Source: Bacteroidota bacterium (GTDB lineage Bacteria > Bacteroidota > Bacteroidia > M30B66). Taken from it: DNA of 14,615 nucleotides. Below the pieces are notes generated by a model. That model was not told where the DNA came from. It saw nothing but the letters and a program-made list of their open reading frames with translations, and ran no database searches. Positions 1 to 5,370 of this stretch are shown in pieces (the stretch's first letter is position 1; every line of letters starts with the position of its first letter). Location of the stretch: NCBI GenBank assembly GCA_947497195.1, contig CANMGM010000030.1, positions 1-14,615 on the forward strand, written 5' to 3'. Both the position numbers and the translations under genes were made by a program.

Positions 1-41
1 AAACATAGCGGTGAAGGTTTGTAGATATCAGGGCGCTGCCC
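1..41. repeat. Direct repeat, copy A (41 bp, perfect match to 236-276)
   Basis: The first 41 bases are identical to 236-276, a period of 235 bases. Each copy contains TTTGTAGATATCA followed by a small hairpin, GGGC-GCT-GCCC (here 31-41). Copy B is preceded by TCTG, which also occurs before the diverged copy at 999, so copy A is probably cut by the window edge and the unit is longer. No open frame covers it. The look is that of a short noncoding interspersed element of the kind scattered between Bacteroidota genes; the family assignment is inference. Confidence 0.85.
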
Positions 42-82
42 CTCGGTGTTTTGAGGTAAATTGGCGAGGTACTAAGACGGTA

Positions 83-177
83 GGGCTGCGCCCCTAATCT
101 TTGTGGAGGTGCTGGCATAGCCGCGGGCTTCAGCCCGTGGTTAGAGGGTGAGGGTCGCATCAAAGGGGCATCGCCCC
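83..177. repeat. Cluster of short GC-rich palindromes between the direct repeats
   Basis: Three hairpin-forming palindromes lie here: 83-93 (GGGC-TGC-GCCC), 121-140 (eight pairs including one G-U, loop TTCA) and 165-177 (GGGGC-ATC-GCCCC). The first and third are followed by ATCTTTGT (97-104 and 181-188), which resembles the TTTGTAGATATC placed before the hairpin in the 1-41 and 236-276 repeats, so all seem to be modules of one repeat family in different arrangements. None has a T-run that would make it an intrinsic terminator. I see no gene in 1-338. Confidence 0.65.
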
Positions 178-235
178 GACATCTTTGTAAATGCAATCGG
201 ATACGATATATCAAGGGCCGTAGGTCTGGGATCTG

Positions 236-276
236 AAACATAGCGGTGAAGGTTTGTAGATATCAGGGCGCTGCCC
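236..276. repeat. Direct repeat, copy B (41 bp, perfect match to 1-41)
   Basis: This is the second copy of the opening 41-bp repeat, including the hairpin GGGC-GCT-GCCC at 266-276. Similarity fades just beyond the hairpin, although both copies return to a TTTGAGG-like string a little downstream. It ends about 40 bases before the promoter box of the PIN-domain gene. Confidence 0.85.
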
Positions 277-313
277 TTAAGGTTTGAGGGGCATATTCGT
301 TGGAAGAAACACT

Positions 314-321
314 TATCTTTG
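314..321 (+). promoter_or_regulatory. -7 promoter box of the PIN toxin module
   Basis: TATCTTTG matches the Bacteroidota -7 consensus TAnnTTTG exactly, 17 bases before the ATG at 339. No TTG element lies at the usual 17-21 base distance (nearest at 284-286 and 300-302), so only half of the promoter is supported. Confidence 0.5.
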
Positions 322-338
322 TGTAGCTTGATACGTAA

Positions 339-803
339 ATGAAACAGAAAGTTTACATAGACACTTCAATAGTAGGCGGTTACTTTGATGAGGAATTCAA
401 AGAAGCAACTTTAAAGCTATTTGAACGCCTTGAAAACAATGAGATAATCTTTGTTGTTTCTGATTTACTAGATCTTGAGTTACTAAACGCACCACAAAGA
501 GTTAGAGAGCATTTGCTTAGCTACTCACCAGATAAATTTCAAAGAATCGAATTGACTATCGATGCAATTGAATTGGCAGATTCTTATATCGCTGAAAACG
601 TTGTTGGTAAAACAAGCATAGAAGATTGTCGACACATTGCGATGGCGACAATTCACAAAGTTGATGTTCTAGCTAGCTGGAATTTCAAGCATATCGTCAA
701 CTTAAACAGAATTAAAGGATATAATTCTGTGAATTTGAAATTGGGATATGCTTTGATTGAAATACGAAGTCCCAAAGATTTAATTAACTATGGAAACGAA
801 TAA
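339..803 (+). CDS. PIN-domain protein, probable ribonuclease toxin (VapC-like)
   Basis: The 154-residue product has the size and residue pattern of a PIN-domain nuclease. An N-terminal YIDTS carries the first acidic residue (D8), E47 lies in the segment DLLDLELL, D96 in EDCRHIA, and WNFKHI near residue 114 is the usual place of the last site, with N115 instead of Asp. PIN toxins cut RNA with metal ions held by these acidic residues and act in the cytoplasm under control of an antitoxin. The next gene (790-954) overlaps its end by 14 bases and is the likely antitoxin, giving the order toxin then antitoxin, opposite to most vapBC pairs. The gene is AT-rich (line 361-420 is 35% G+C). RNase activity and target are inferred from the family. 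Confidence 0.8.
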   Translation: MKQKVYIDTSIVGGYFDEEFKEATLKLFERLENNEIIFVVSDLLDLELLNAPQRVREHLLSYSPDKFQRIELTIDAIELADSYIAENVVGKTSIEDCRHIAMATIHKVDVLASWNFKHIVNLNRIKGYNSVNLKLGYALIEIRSPKDLINYGNE

Positions 804-954
804 AACAGAAAAGTCTTTTGATGCTGTTAAAATGATGAGAGAAATCAGAGATAAGATAAGTTCTGAAACTCAAAATATGTCATTTGAAGAATTAAAAGCA
901 TATATAAAACAGAAATTAGCTGAAAACAATGCAAAGTTAATTGGCCAGTCATAA
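790..954 (+). CDS. Small protein, probable antitoxin of the PIN toxin
   Basis: This 54-residue frame starts with ATG inside the end of the PIN gene, overlapping it by 14 bases in another frame, and stops with TAA at 952. The product is highly charged and looks helical: it opens METNKTEKSFDAVKMMREIR and contains a later helix-like NMSFEELKAYIKQKLAENN. The pattern FDAV-MMREIRDKIS-x-ET-x-MSFEELK-YI is familiar from short proteins paired with PIN toxins in Bacteroidota and cyanobacteria. No DNA-binding fold is obvious, so autoregulation cannot be claimed. The overlap implies coupled translation with the toxin. Confidence 0.75.
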   Translation: METNKTEKSFDAVKMMREIRDKISSETQNMSFEELKAYIKQKLAENNAKLIGQS

Positions 955-998
955 TAATAGAGCTGGCACAACTGCTATAACGCCTTTTTTAGTGGCGG

Positions 999-1019
999 TC
1001 TGAAACGTAGCGTTGAAGA
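999..1019. repeat. Diverged third copy of the opening repeat (partial)
   Basis: The 21 bases match 232-252 at 18 positions, following TCTGAAACnTAGCGnTGAAGn. The rest of the repeat, including the GGGCGCTGCCC hairpin, is missing. It lies in the 167-base gap between the PIN and HigB modules, so pieces of the same element flank the PIN module on both sides. Confidence 0.5.
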
Positions 1020-1087
1020 GATGGTTTTCATATACGCTAAGTCGATTATCTACTCCAAATTATAATTCAACTTCTGTATAAAACAAC

Positions 1088-1117
1088 TTGCAAAAGTTTA
1101 CTTTATAGTTAACTTTG
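1088..1117 (+). promoter_or_regulatory. Promoter of the HigB/HigA pair (TTG-N19-TAACTTTG)
   Basis: TTG at 1088-1090 and TAACTTTG at 1110-1117 are separated by 19 bases, an ideal match to the Bacteroidota -33/-7 arrangement. The box ends only four bases before the ATG at 1122, so transcription should begin at or within a few bases of the start codon, giving a leaderless or nearly leaderless message. This is the best promoter match in the window. Confidence 0.7.
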
Positions 1118-1121
1118 TGCA

Positions 1122-1499
1122 ATGAATTTCACGGAGCGGAAAATCATATTTCATGGAACCCATTTTACAGATTTCTATCTTGAACAAACGCCGAAGGTTC
1201 AGGAAAAAATTGAATTTGTATTTCGAATCATTCGTCAGGTTGAGCGAGTTTCAACGAAGTTTCTCGACCACTTGGAGGGTTCAGATGGTCTTTATGAAAT
1301 ACGGGTTGAAGTTGGCTCAAACATTTTTAGGATTTTCTGCTGCTTTGATGAAGGGCGCCTTGTTGTTCTCTTTAATGGCTTTCAGAAGAAAACGCAAAAA
1401 ACACCGAAGAACGAAATTGATAGAGCGTTACAGCTCAAACAGGAGTATTTCGAATTAAAAAACAAGGACAATGAAAAAGGAATCAATAAGAAACGCTAA
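1122..1499 (+). CDS. higB: HigB-like toxin (RelE superfamily, phage Gp49-like)
   Basis: The 125-residue product has the features of the Gp49-like branch of RelE/HigB ribosome-dependent mRNA interferases. These are LYEIRV at 58-62, RIFCCF around 70-75, LVVLFNGFQKK at 80-90 and the conserved QKTPKNEIDRAL stretch starting near 92. R61, R70 and the lysines around 89-93 are the likely RNA-contacting positions by analogy. Such toxins cleave mRNA in the ribosomal A site. The antitoxin gene follows, starting 29 bases before this gene ends, in the toxin-first order typical of higBA. The lysine-rich tail lies over the overlap and is probably not part of the fold. Expression is expected from the promoter at 1088-1117 under HigA control. 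Confidence 0.85.
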   Translation: MNFTERKIIFHGTHFTDFYLEQTPKVQEKIEFVFRIIRQVERVSTKFLDHLEGSDGLYEIRVEVGSNIFRIFCCFDEGRLVVLFNGFQKKTQKTPKNEIDRALQLKQEYFELKNKDNEKGINKKR

Positions 1500-1776
1500 A
1501 TCGTTTGATGAATTACTCGATCTTAAGTATGGTAAAATTGGAACTAAAGCGCGTGATGAACATGAGTCCAAAGCAAATTACTTTGTTATTTCTGAAATAT
1601 TAAGAGAAGCAAGGAAAGAAGCAAATATTACCCAGCAAGAACTCGCTGAGAAAATTGGAACGAAGAAAAGCTATATCTCAAGGCTTGAAAATGGGAAAGT
1701 AGATATACAGCTTTCGACGCTGTTCAAAATATTTGAAATAGGCTTGGGTAGGCATATCCGATTTACAATTCAATAG
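1471..1776 (+). CDS. higA: HigA-like antitoxin with XRE helix-turn-helix
   Basis: The 101-residue product has an N-terminal segment SFDELLDLKYGKIGTKARDE (11-30) typical of antitoxins paired with Gp49-like toxins, then an XRE-type helix-turn-helix at about 42-90. In that domain ITQQELAEKIGTKKSYISRL gives the two core helices and ENGK follows. Proteins of this kind neutralise HigB and repress their own promoter; the operator is expected near 1088-1117. The start codon lies inside higB in a different frame (29-base overlap), so the pair should be co-translated. The 166 bases after it hold no gene that I can support. Confidence 0.85.
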   Translation: MKKESIRNAKSFDELLDLKYGKIGTKARDEHESKANYFVISEILREARKEANITQQELAEKIGTKKSYISRLENGKVDIQLSTLFKIFEIGLGRHIRFTIQ

Positions 1777-1928
1777 AAACCCGATGAGGGCATGTAATCA
1801 AGAACCATGATGATGGATATATACCAGATGCGCCTCGGGATTCAGCCTATAACGGTAACGTAGCCCAAAAGGCTTCATTCTGTAATTAAGCAAAACGCTC
1901 TTCGATAGGAATTTCCGAATGGTATATT

Positions 1929-1936
1929 TACATTTG
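1929..1936 (+). promoter_or_regulatory. -7 promoter box of the MntA/HepT pair
   Basis: TACATTTG matches TAnnTTTG exactly and ends six bases before the tandem ATGATG at 1943-1948. It lies inside the upstream extension of the open frame (possible ATG at 1919), so a transcript from it cannot carry that ATG. No TTG sits at the ideal upstream distance. Confidence 0.5.
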
Positions 1937-1942
1937 CTCAAC

Positions 1943-2263
1943 ATGATGGCATTAAATCCATATCAAGTTCATCTCATTCAGAAATTCTTCAAAACCCGGG
2001 CTGTAATGCGTGCCTGGATTTTTGGTTCATATTCTAGAGGAGAAACAAATACCGATAGCGATATCGATATTTTGGTTGAACTTGATTACGATTCAAAAAT
2101 CGGTTGGGAGTTTATTACTATGCAGCATGAATTGCAGGAAGCATTGGGAAAGAAAGTTGATCTTATTTCAGCGCGTGGCATGTCTCCTTTTATTGGTCCG
2201 CACATCGAAGCCGAGAAGCAATTGATTTATGAACGTTTCGCCAAAAGACAAGGAGCGGCTTAA
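1943..2263 (+). CDS. mntA: MntA-like minimal nucleotidyltransferase (antitoxin of HepT)
   Basis: This is a minimal nucleotidyltransferase of about 106 residues. It has the signature GSYSRGETNTDSDIDILVE: GS at 28-29, the metal-binding pair D40 and D42, and a third acidic residue D73 in KVDLIS. In characterised MNT-HEPN systems MntA transfers AMP groups to a tyrosine in the active site of HepT and so switches the toxin off. The open frame begins at 1919, but a -7 box at 1929-1936 lies inside that extension, so I place the start at the first of two adjacent ATGs; 1946 is equally possible. The gene overlaps hepT by 35 bases, the usual antitoxin-first order. All catalytic residues are present. Confidence 0.85.
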   Translation: MMALNPYQVHLIQKFFKTRAVMRAWIFGSYSRGETNTDSDIDILVELDYDSKIGWEFITMQHELQEALGKKVDLISARGMSPFIGPHIEAEKQLIYERFAKRQGAA

Positions 2264-2540
2264 GCATATTCTCACCGCTATTAAGGCTATCGAAGCGTAT
2301 ACACATGGATTTTCAAAAGAATCCTGGAAGGAAGAAAACATGCGGTATGATGCTACATTGAGGCAATTGGAAATTGTGGGCGAGGCCTGTGTTCATTTAT
2401 CGCCGCAATTCACTGAGAGCCACCCCGAGATACCTTGGCATAGTGTTGCCGGATTTAGAAACATTGTTGTGCATGAATATTTCAGGGTAGATGAATATTT
2501 GGTTTGGAACATTATCCAATATAATCTACCGCAAGAGTAG
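2229..2540 (+). CDS. hepT: HepT-like HEPN ribonuclease toxin (DUF86 family)
   Basis: The 103-residue, mostly helical product carries the HEPN motif R-x4-H-x-Y: R77, H82 and Y84 in FRNIVVHEYF. R and H form the RNase centre, and the Tyr is the residue that MntA-type partners AMPylate in studied systems. Upstream helices such as ATLRQLEIVGEAC (42-54) and IPWHSVAGFRN fit the DUF86 pattern. The protein ends right after NIIQYNLPQE, where relatives usually continue for around ten more residues, so the last helix is slightly short. The catalytic motif is intact, so a working toxin is likely but not proven. It is translated from an ATG inside mntA. Confidence 0.85.
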   Translation: MNVSPKDKERLKHILTAIKAIEAYTHGFSKESWKEENMRYDATLRQLEIVGEACVHLSPQFTESHPEIPWHSVAGFRNIVVHEYFRVDEYLVWNIIQYNLPQE

Positions 2541-2586
2541 AATTTTTGCTTGACTAAACCCCATTGTAGCCGGTTTAAGGCGGAAG

Positions 2587-2615
2587 GGCAAAGCTATGGT
2601 AAAGTCATGCTTGCC
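2587..2615. other. Imperfect hairpin between hepT and serS
   Basis: GGCAAAGCTATG (2587-2598) can pair with CATGCTTGCC (2606-2615) with two bulged bases. It lies in the 129-base gap between the convergent hepT (+) and serS (-) genes, where terminators are expected, but no clear T-run follows on either strand. A role in ending transcription is only a possibility. Confidence 0.25.
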
Positions 2616-2669
2616 ACATGAAGCTTTTAGGTGCTTTGCGTTTTGCATCCCCAGCCTAAGGGACGGGAC

Positions 2670-3944
2670 CTAATCAATCATCTCAAACCCGCAATACGGC
2701 ACCAGCACTTTCGGAATGCGAATGCCCTCGGGCGTTTGGTGATTCTCGAGCAGCGATGCTACGATACGTGGCAAGGCCAATGCCGATCCGTTTAAGGTAT
2801 GCGCCAAACGCGGTTTCTGATCGCCTTCGCGAAAACGCAGTTTCAATCGGTTACTCTGGAACGACTCAAAATTGGAGGTTGAGCTCACTTCCAGCCATTT
2901 CTCCTGAGCCGCCGAAAATACTTCCATGTCGTAGGTGTAGGCCGAGGCAAAGCCCATATCGCCGCCACACAACTGCAATACACGGAAGGGCAGTTCGAGA
3001 TCCTTCAATAGGCCTGTTACATGATTGCGCATTTGCTCCAGAATTTCGTACGATTTATCGGGATGAGCAATTTGCACAATTTCCACTTTGTCGAACTGGT
3101 GTAAGCGATTCAACCCACGTACATCCTTGCCATACGACCCTGCCTCACGACGAAAACACGGTGTGTAGCCGCAAGCTTTAATCGGCAATTCTTCCGAACG
3201 TAATATCACATCGCGGAAAATATTGGTAATCGGCACTTCGGCCGTAGGGATCATGTAATATTCATCGGCCGGCATGTAGTACATCTGCCCTTCTTTATCG
3301 GGCAATTGTCCGGTACCGAAACCCGAATCGGCATTTACCATCAGCGGCGCCTGGTATTCGGTATAGTCCGCCTGTGTGGCGCGTTCGAGGAAGAAATTGA
3401 TAAGCGCACGCTGCAGTTTCGCGCCTTTGCCCTTGTAGAAGGGAAATCCCGCGCCCGTTACTTTAACACCCAATTCAAAATCGATGATGTCGTATTTCTT
3501 GGCCAAATCCCAGTGCGGCATGGCGCCCTCGTGCAGTTTGGGAATATCACCGTGCTGCTCGGCTATCACATTGTCCTGCGGACCGGCACCGAACGGAATG
3601 CGCTCGTTGGGGACATTGGGAATGGTATAGAGAATTTGACGAATGGCTTCTTCCTTCTCGTCGAGTTGCTGCTCCAAGCCCTTTGAGCGTTCCTTGATAT
3701 CGGCCGTTTCGGCTTTTAAGTCGTTGGCTTCGGCTGCACGTCCGCTTTTGAACAAATCGCCGATTTCGCGTGCAATTTGATTCGCTCGTCCTAACATTGC
3801 GTCGAGTTCGGCCTGAATTTTCTTGCGCTCTTCGTCGAGCGTTAAGATGTTCGAAACGCGCTCGCGTGCATCGAGCTTATTGCGTTTGGCTAGGCCTTCG
3901 ATTACTTTTTCGGTGTTTTCTTTGATGTGAGGAACTTGCAGCAT
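2670..3944 (-). CDS. serS: Seryl-tRNA synthetase
   Basis: SerS charges tRNA-Ser (and tRNA-Sec where present) with serine, using ATP, in the cytoplasm. The 424-residue length is normal (about 430 in E. coli). The N-terminal arm is a long charged coiled coil (about residues 27-102) that grips the tRNA. The class II catalytic core follows, with the TAE loop in IPTAEVP near 232-238, motif 2 starting FRREAGSYGKDVRGLNRLHQ at 264 and motif 3 NGSALALPRIVASLLENHQ at 385-403. The open frame extends upstream to 4004, but MLQVPHIKEN is the usual family start, and a -7 box at 3967-3974 lies within the extension, so I start at 3944. It stands alone, convergent with the toxin modules. Confidence 0.97.
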   Translation of the reverse strand: MLQVPHIKENTEKVIEGLAKRNKLDARERVSNILTLDEERKKIQAELDAMLGRANQIAREIGDLFKSGRAAEANDLKAETADIKERSKGLEQQLDEKEEAIRQILYTIPNVPNERIPFGAGPQDNVIAEQHGDIPKLHEGAMPHWDLAKKYDIIDFELGVKVTGAGFPFYKGKGAKLQRALINFFLERATQADYTEYQAPLMVNADSGFGTGQLPDKEGQMYYMPADEYYMIPTAEVPITNIFRDVILRSEELPIKACGYTPCFRREAGSYGKDVRGLNRLHQFDKVEIVQIAHPDKSYEILEQMRNHVTGLLKDLELPFRVLQLCGGDMGFASAYTYDMEVFSAAQEKWLEVSSTSNFESFQSNRLKLRFREGDQKPRLAHTLNGSALALPRIVASLLENHQTPEGIRIPKVLVPYCGFEMID

Positions 3945-3966
3945 AATGGGAGCGGAATTTCGGCTG

Positions 3967-3974
3967 CAAAAGTA
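3967..3974 (-). promoter_or_regulatory. -7 promoter box of serS
   Basis: On the - strand this reads TACTTTTG, an exact TAnnTTTG, 22 bases before the serS ATG at 3944. That gives a short leader of under 20 bases. No TTG lies at the ideal upstream distance. Confidence 0.5.
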
Positions 3975-4011
3975 CACGATTTTCGGTTTTACCCCGGAAT
4001 CCATAGAAGAG

Positions 4012-4039
4012 TTGCTCTTAGAATTTTTTAACTAATTTG
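4012..4039 (+). promoter_or_regulatory. Candidate + strand promoter in the serS-asd gap
   Basis: TTG at 4012-4014 and TAATTTG at 4033-4039 are spaced by 18 bases. The -7 element is one base shorter than TAnnTTTG, the same TAnTTTG variant seen before the genes at 5371 (+) and 12195 (-). It points towards the + strand terminator at 4274-4314, so the two could bound a transcript of about 270 bases. Confidence 0.3.
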
Positions 4040-4121
4040 ATTTGTTAGGTGGAATACGGAATTTGCTTGCCTTTGGTGCTCATCTTTCATCCGTAACATT
4101 AAAGCGTGGATTGAAGATAAG

Positions 4122-4238
4122 ATGTTTGCTCCCAATAAGTGGCACCGCCGCGAAATCTTAGTAAAATTCAGCCCAGAAACCCTAAACAGATCGATATACA
4201 CCGGGCCACTGGAACAAAACATCCTGGCGGTGAAGTAA
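4122..4238 (+). CDS. Possible 38-residue small protein of unknown function
   Basis: An ATG at 4122 opens 38 codons ending in TAA at 4236; the same frame is open upstream to 4041 but without a usual start codon. The product begins MFAPNKWHRREILVKFS and ends QNILAVK. Its composition is protein-like, but I do not recognise it. It lies between a possible promoter (4012-4039) and a strong terminator (4274-4314) of the same orientation, while both flanking genes run the other way. It could be a small protein, the end of a decayed gene, or a chance frame inside a small RNA. There is no Shine-Dalgarno sequence, which is uninformative in Bacteroidota. Confidence 0.3.
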   Translation: MFAPNKWHRREILVKFSPETLNRSIYTGPLEQNILAVK

Positions 4239-4273
4239 ATCGTGTTGCAATAGCCCCTAATTTCAATCCGGGG

Positions 4274-4314
4274 AACCGGGATTTCTCACACGAGAGATTC
4301 CGGTTTTTGTTTTT
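4274..4314 (+). terminator. Intrinsic terminator, + strand
   Basis: AACCGGGATTTCTC (4274-4287) pairs over 14 positions with GAGAGATTCCGGTT (4292-4305) around the loop ACAC, and the T-rich run TTTTTGTTTTT (4304-4314) follows. Two of the pairs are G-U in + strand RNA (4280 with 4299, 4283 with 4296). In - strand RNA they become C-A and A-C mismatches, and no U-run follows there. The structure therefore serves a + strand transcript, not the - strand asd gene that ends at 4327. Confidence 0.75.
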
Positions 4315-4326
4315 AGATACTAAACC

Positions 4327-5301
4327 CTACACATACCGCTCGGCAATCTGCACCGCATTCGTTGCTGCGCCTTTGCGCAGGTTATCGGCTACGATCCACA
4401 TGTTGAGCGTTTTCGGATTGCTCTCGTCGCGGCGCAAACGCCCCACAAATACTTCGTCTTTTTCATGTGCGTTTATTGGCATGGGATAGATCCGTTGTTC
4501 AGGATGATCCATCACCACAATGCCCGGCATGGCCTGCAGTTTTTGCTGCACTTCTTCCATCGTAAAATCTTCGTAAAACTCCACATTTACCGACTCCGAA
4601 TGCCCGCCGATTACCGGAATGCGCACCGTGGTGGCCGTAATACCGATGCTTGCGTCGCCCAAAATTTTGCGGGTTTCGTTCACCATCTTCATTTCTTCCT
4701 TGGTGTAGCCGTTATCGGTAAACACATCCACCTGCGGAATTACATTCAAGTCTATTTGGTACGGATAAACACGTTCGCCATCCTTTCCGGCACGTTCGTT
4801 CATAAGTTGCTGTACGGCTTTTACGCCCGTTCCGGTTACGCTTTGGTAGGTCGAAACAACAATGCGTTTTACACGGTATGCATCGTGCAAAGGTTTTAAG
4901 GCCAGCACCATTTGAATCGTAGAGCAGTTTGGGTTGGCGATAATCCAATCGTTCTGCCCAAGCAGATGTCCGTTTACCTCGGGAACGATAAGCTTTTTGT
5001 CCACATCCATGCGCCAGGCCGACGAGTTATCGATTACGCGAATTCCGGCAGCTGCATAGCGTGGCGCCCACTCCAGTGAGGTGGCTCCCCCGGCCGAAAA
5101 CAAGGCGATCTCAGGCTTTTGTTTGATGGCGTCTTCGTGCGAACAGATGATGAATTTCTGCGAACCATAGGCTATTTCCTGCCCGATTGATTTTTCGGAA
5201 GCAACGAGCACTAGCTGCTCAACCGGAAAATTTCGCTCAGCAAGCACTTGCAGCATTTTTGAGCCAACTAATCCGGTTGCTCCAACTACAGCTATTTTCA
5301 T
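4327..5301 (-). CDS. asd: Aspartate-semialdehyde dehydrogenase
   Basis: Asd reduces aspartyl phosphate to aspartate semialdehyde with NADPH, the branch point to lysine/diaminopimelate, threonine and methionine. The 324-residue product starts MKIAVVGATGLVGSKML with the Rossmann motif GATGLVG at 7-13. It carries the catalytic cysteine C126 in ANPNCSTIQ, R227 in TTVRIPV and the active-site histidine H234 in GGHSESVNVEF. Length and motif spacing match the bacterial enzyme, and the family start is clear. It is a single gene, divergent from the lamin-tail gene, with 382 bases between it and serS. A -7 box at 5347-5354 (-) would give a leader of about 40 bases. Nothing about it looks unusual. Confidence 0.96.
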   Translation of the reverse strand: MKIAVVGATGLVGSKMLQVLAERNFPVEQLVLVASEKSIGQEIAYGSQKFIICSHEDAIKQKPEIALFSAGGATSLEWAPRYAAAGIRVIDNSSAWRMDVDKKLIVPEVNGHLLGQNDWIIANPNCSTIQMVLALKPLHDAYRVKRIVVSTYQSVTGTGVKAVQQLMNERAGKDGERVYPYQIDLNVIPQVDVFTDNGYTKEEMKMVNETRKILGDASIGITATTVRIPVIGGHSESVNVEFYEDFTMEEVQQKLQAMPGIVVMDHPEQRIYPMPINAHEKDEVFVGRLRRDESNPKTLNMWIVADNLRKGAATNAVQIAERYV

Positions 5302-5313
5302 AAAGATTTATGA

Positions 5314-5341
5314 TTGAAATAAAGTGAAATCAATTATTTTG
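5314..5341 (+). promoter_or_regulatory. Candidate promoter of the lamin-tail protein gene
   Basis: TTG at 5314-5316 is followed after 18 bases by TATTTTG (5335-5341), a one-base-short variant of TAnnTTTG. Transcription would start around 5346, just after the ATG at 5344, which favours the next in-frame ATG at 5371 as start. It lies within 15 bases of the opposing asd box, so the two promoters are back to back. Confidence 0.4.
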
Positions 5342-5346
5342 CAATG

Positions 5347-5354
5347 CAAATTTA
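5347..5354 (-). promoter_or_regulatory. -7 promoter box of asd
   Basis: The - strand reads TAAATTTG, an exact TAnnTTTG, 45 bases before the asd start codon. The upstream TTG is poorly placed (spacer about 24). The box overlaps the region between the two possible starts of the divergent lamin-tail gene. Confidence 0.4.
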
Positions 5355-5370
5355 CCCATCACTGCATTCC

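Noticed and set aside
1..300. CRISPR array
   Set aside because: Only two perfect repeats 235 bases apart with no regular spacers and no cas genes in the window.
339..2540. Integron cassette array carrying the three TA modules
   Set aside because: Tandem same-strand TA cassettes and a repeated CTATAACG (974-981 and 1847-1854 region) suggested it, but I find no paired RYYYAAC/GTTRRRY attC ends and no integrase in the window.
2756..3686. Open frames of 126-141 codons on the + strand inside serS
   Set aside because: They lie opposite a clear full-length SerS with all catalytic motifs; their products are low-quality, arginine- and cysteine-rich mirror frames.
4028..4222. 64-codon frame on the - strand in the serS-asd gap
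   Set aside because: No recognisable features and no promoter box; the terminator in this gap supports transcription of the opposite strand instead.
4040..4314. tmRNA, 6S, SRP or RNase P RNA in the serS-asd gap
   Set aside because: No tRNA-like ends, tag frame, SRP tetraloop region or RNase P core sequences could be recognised.
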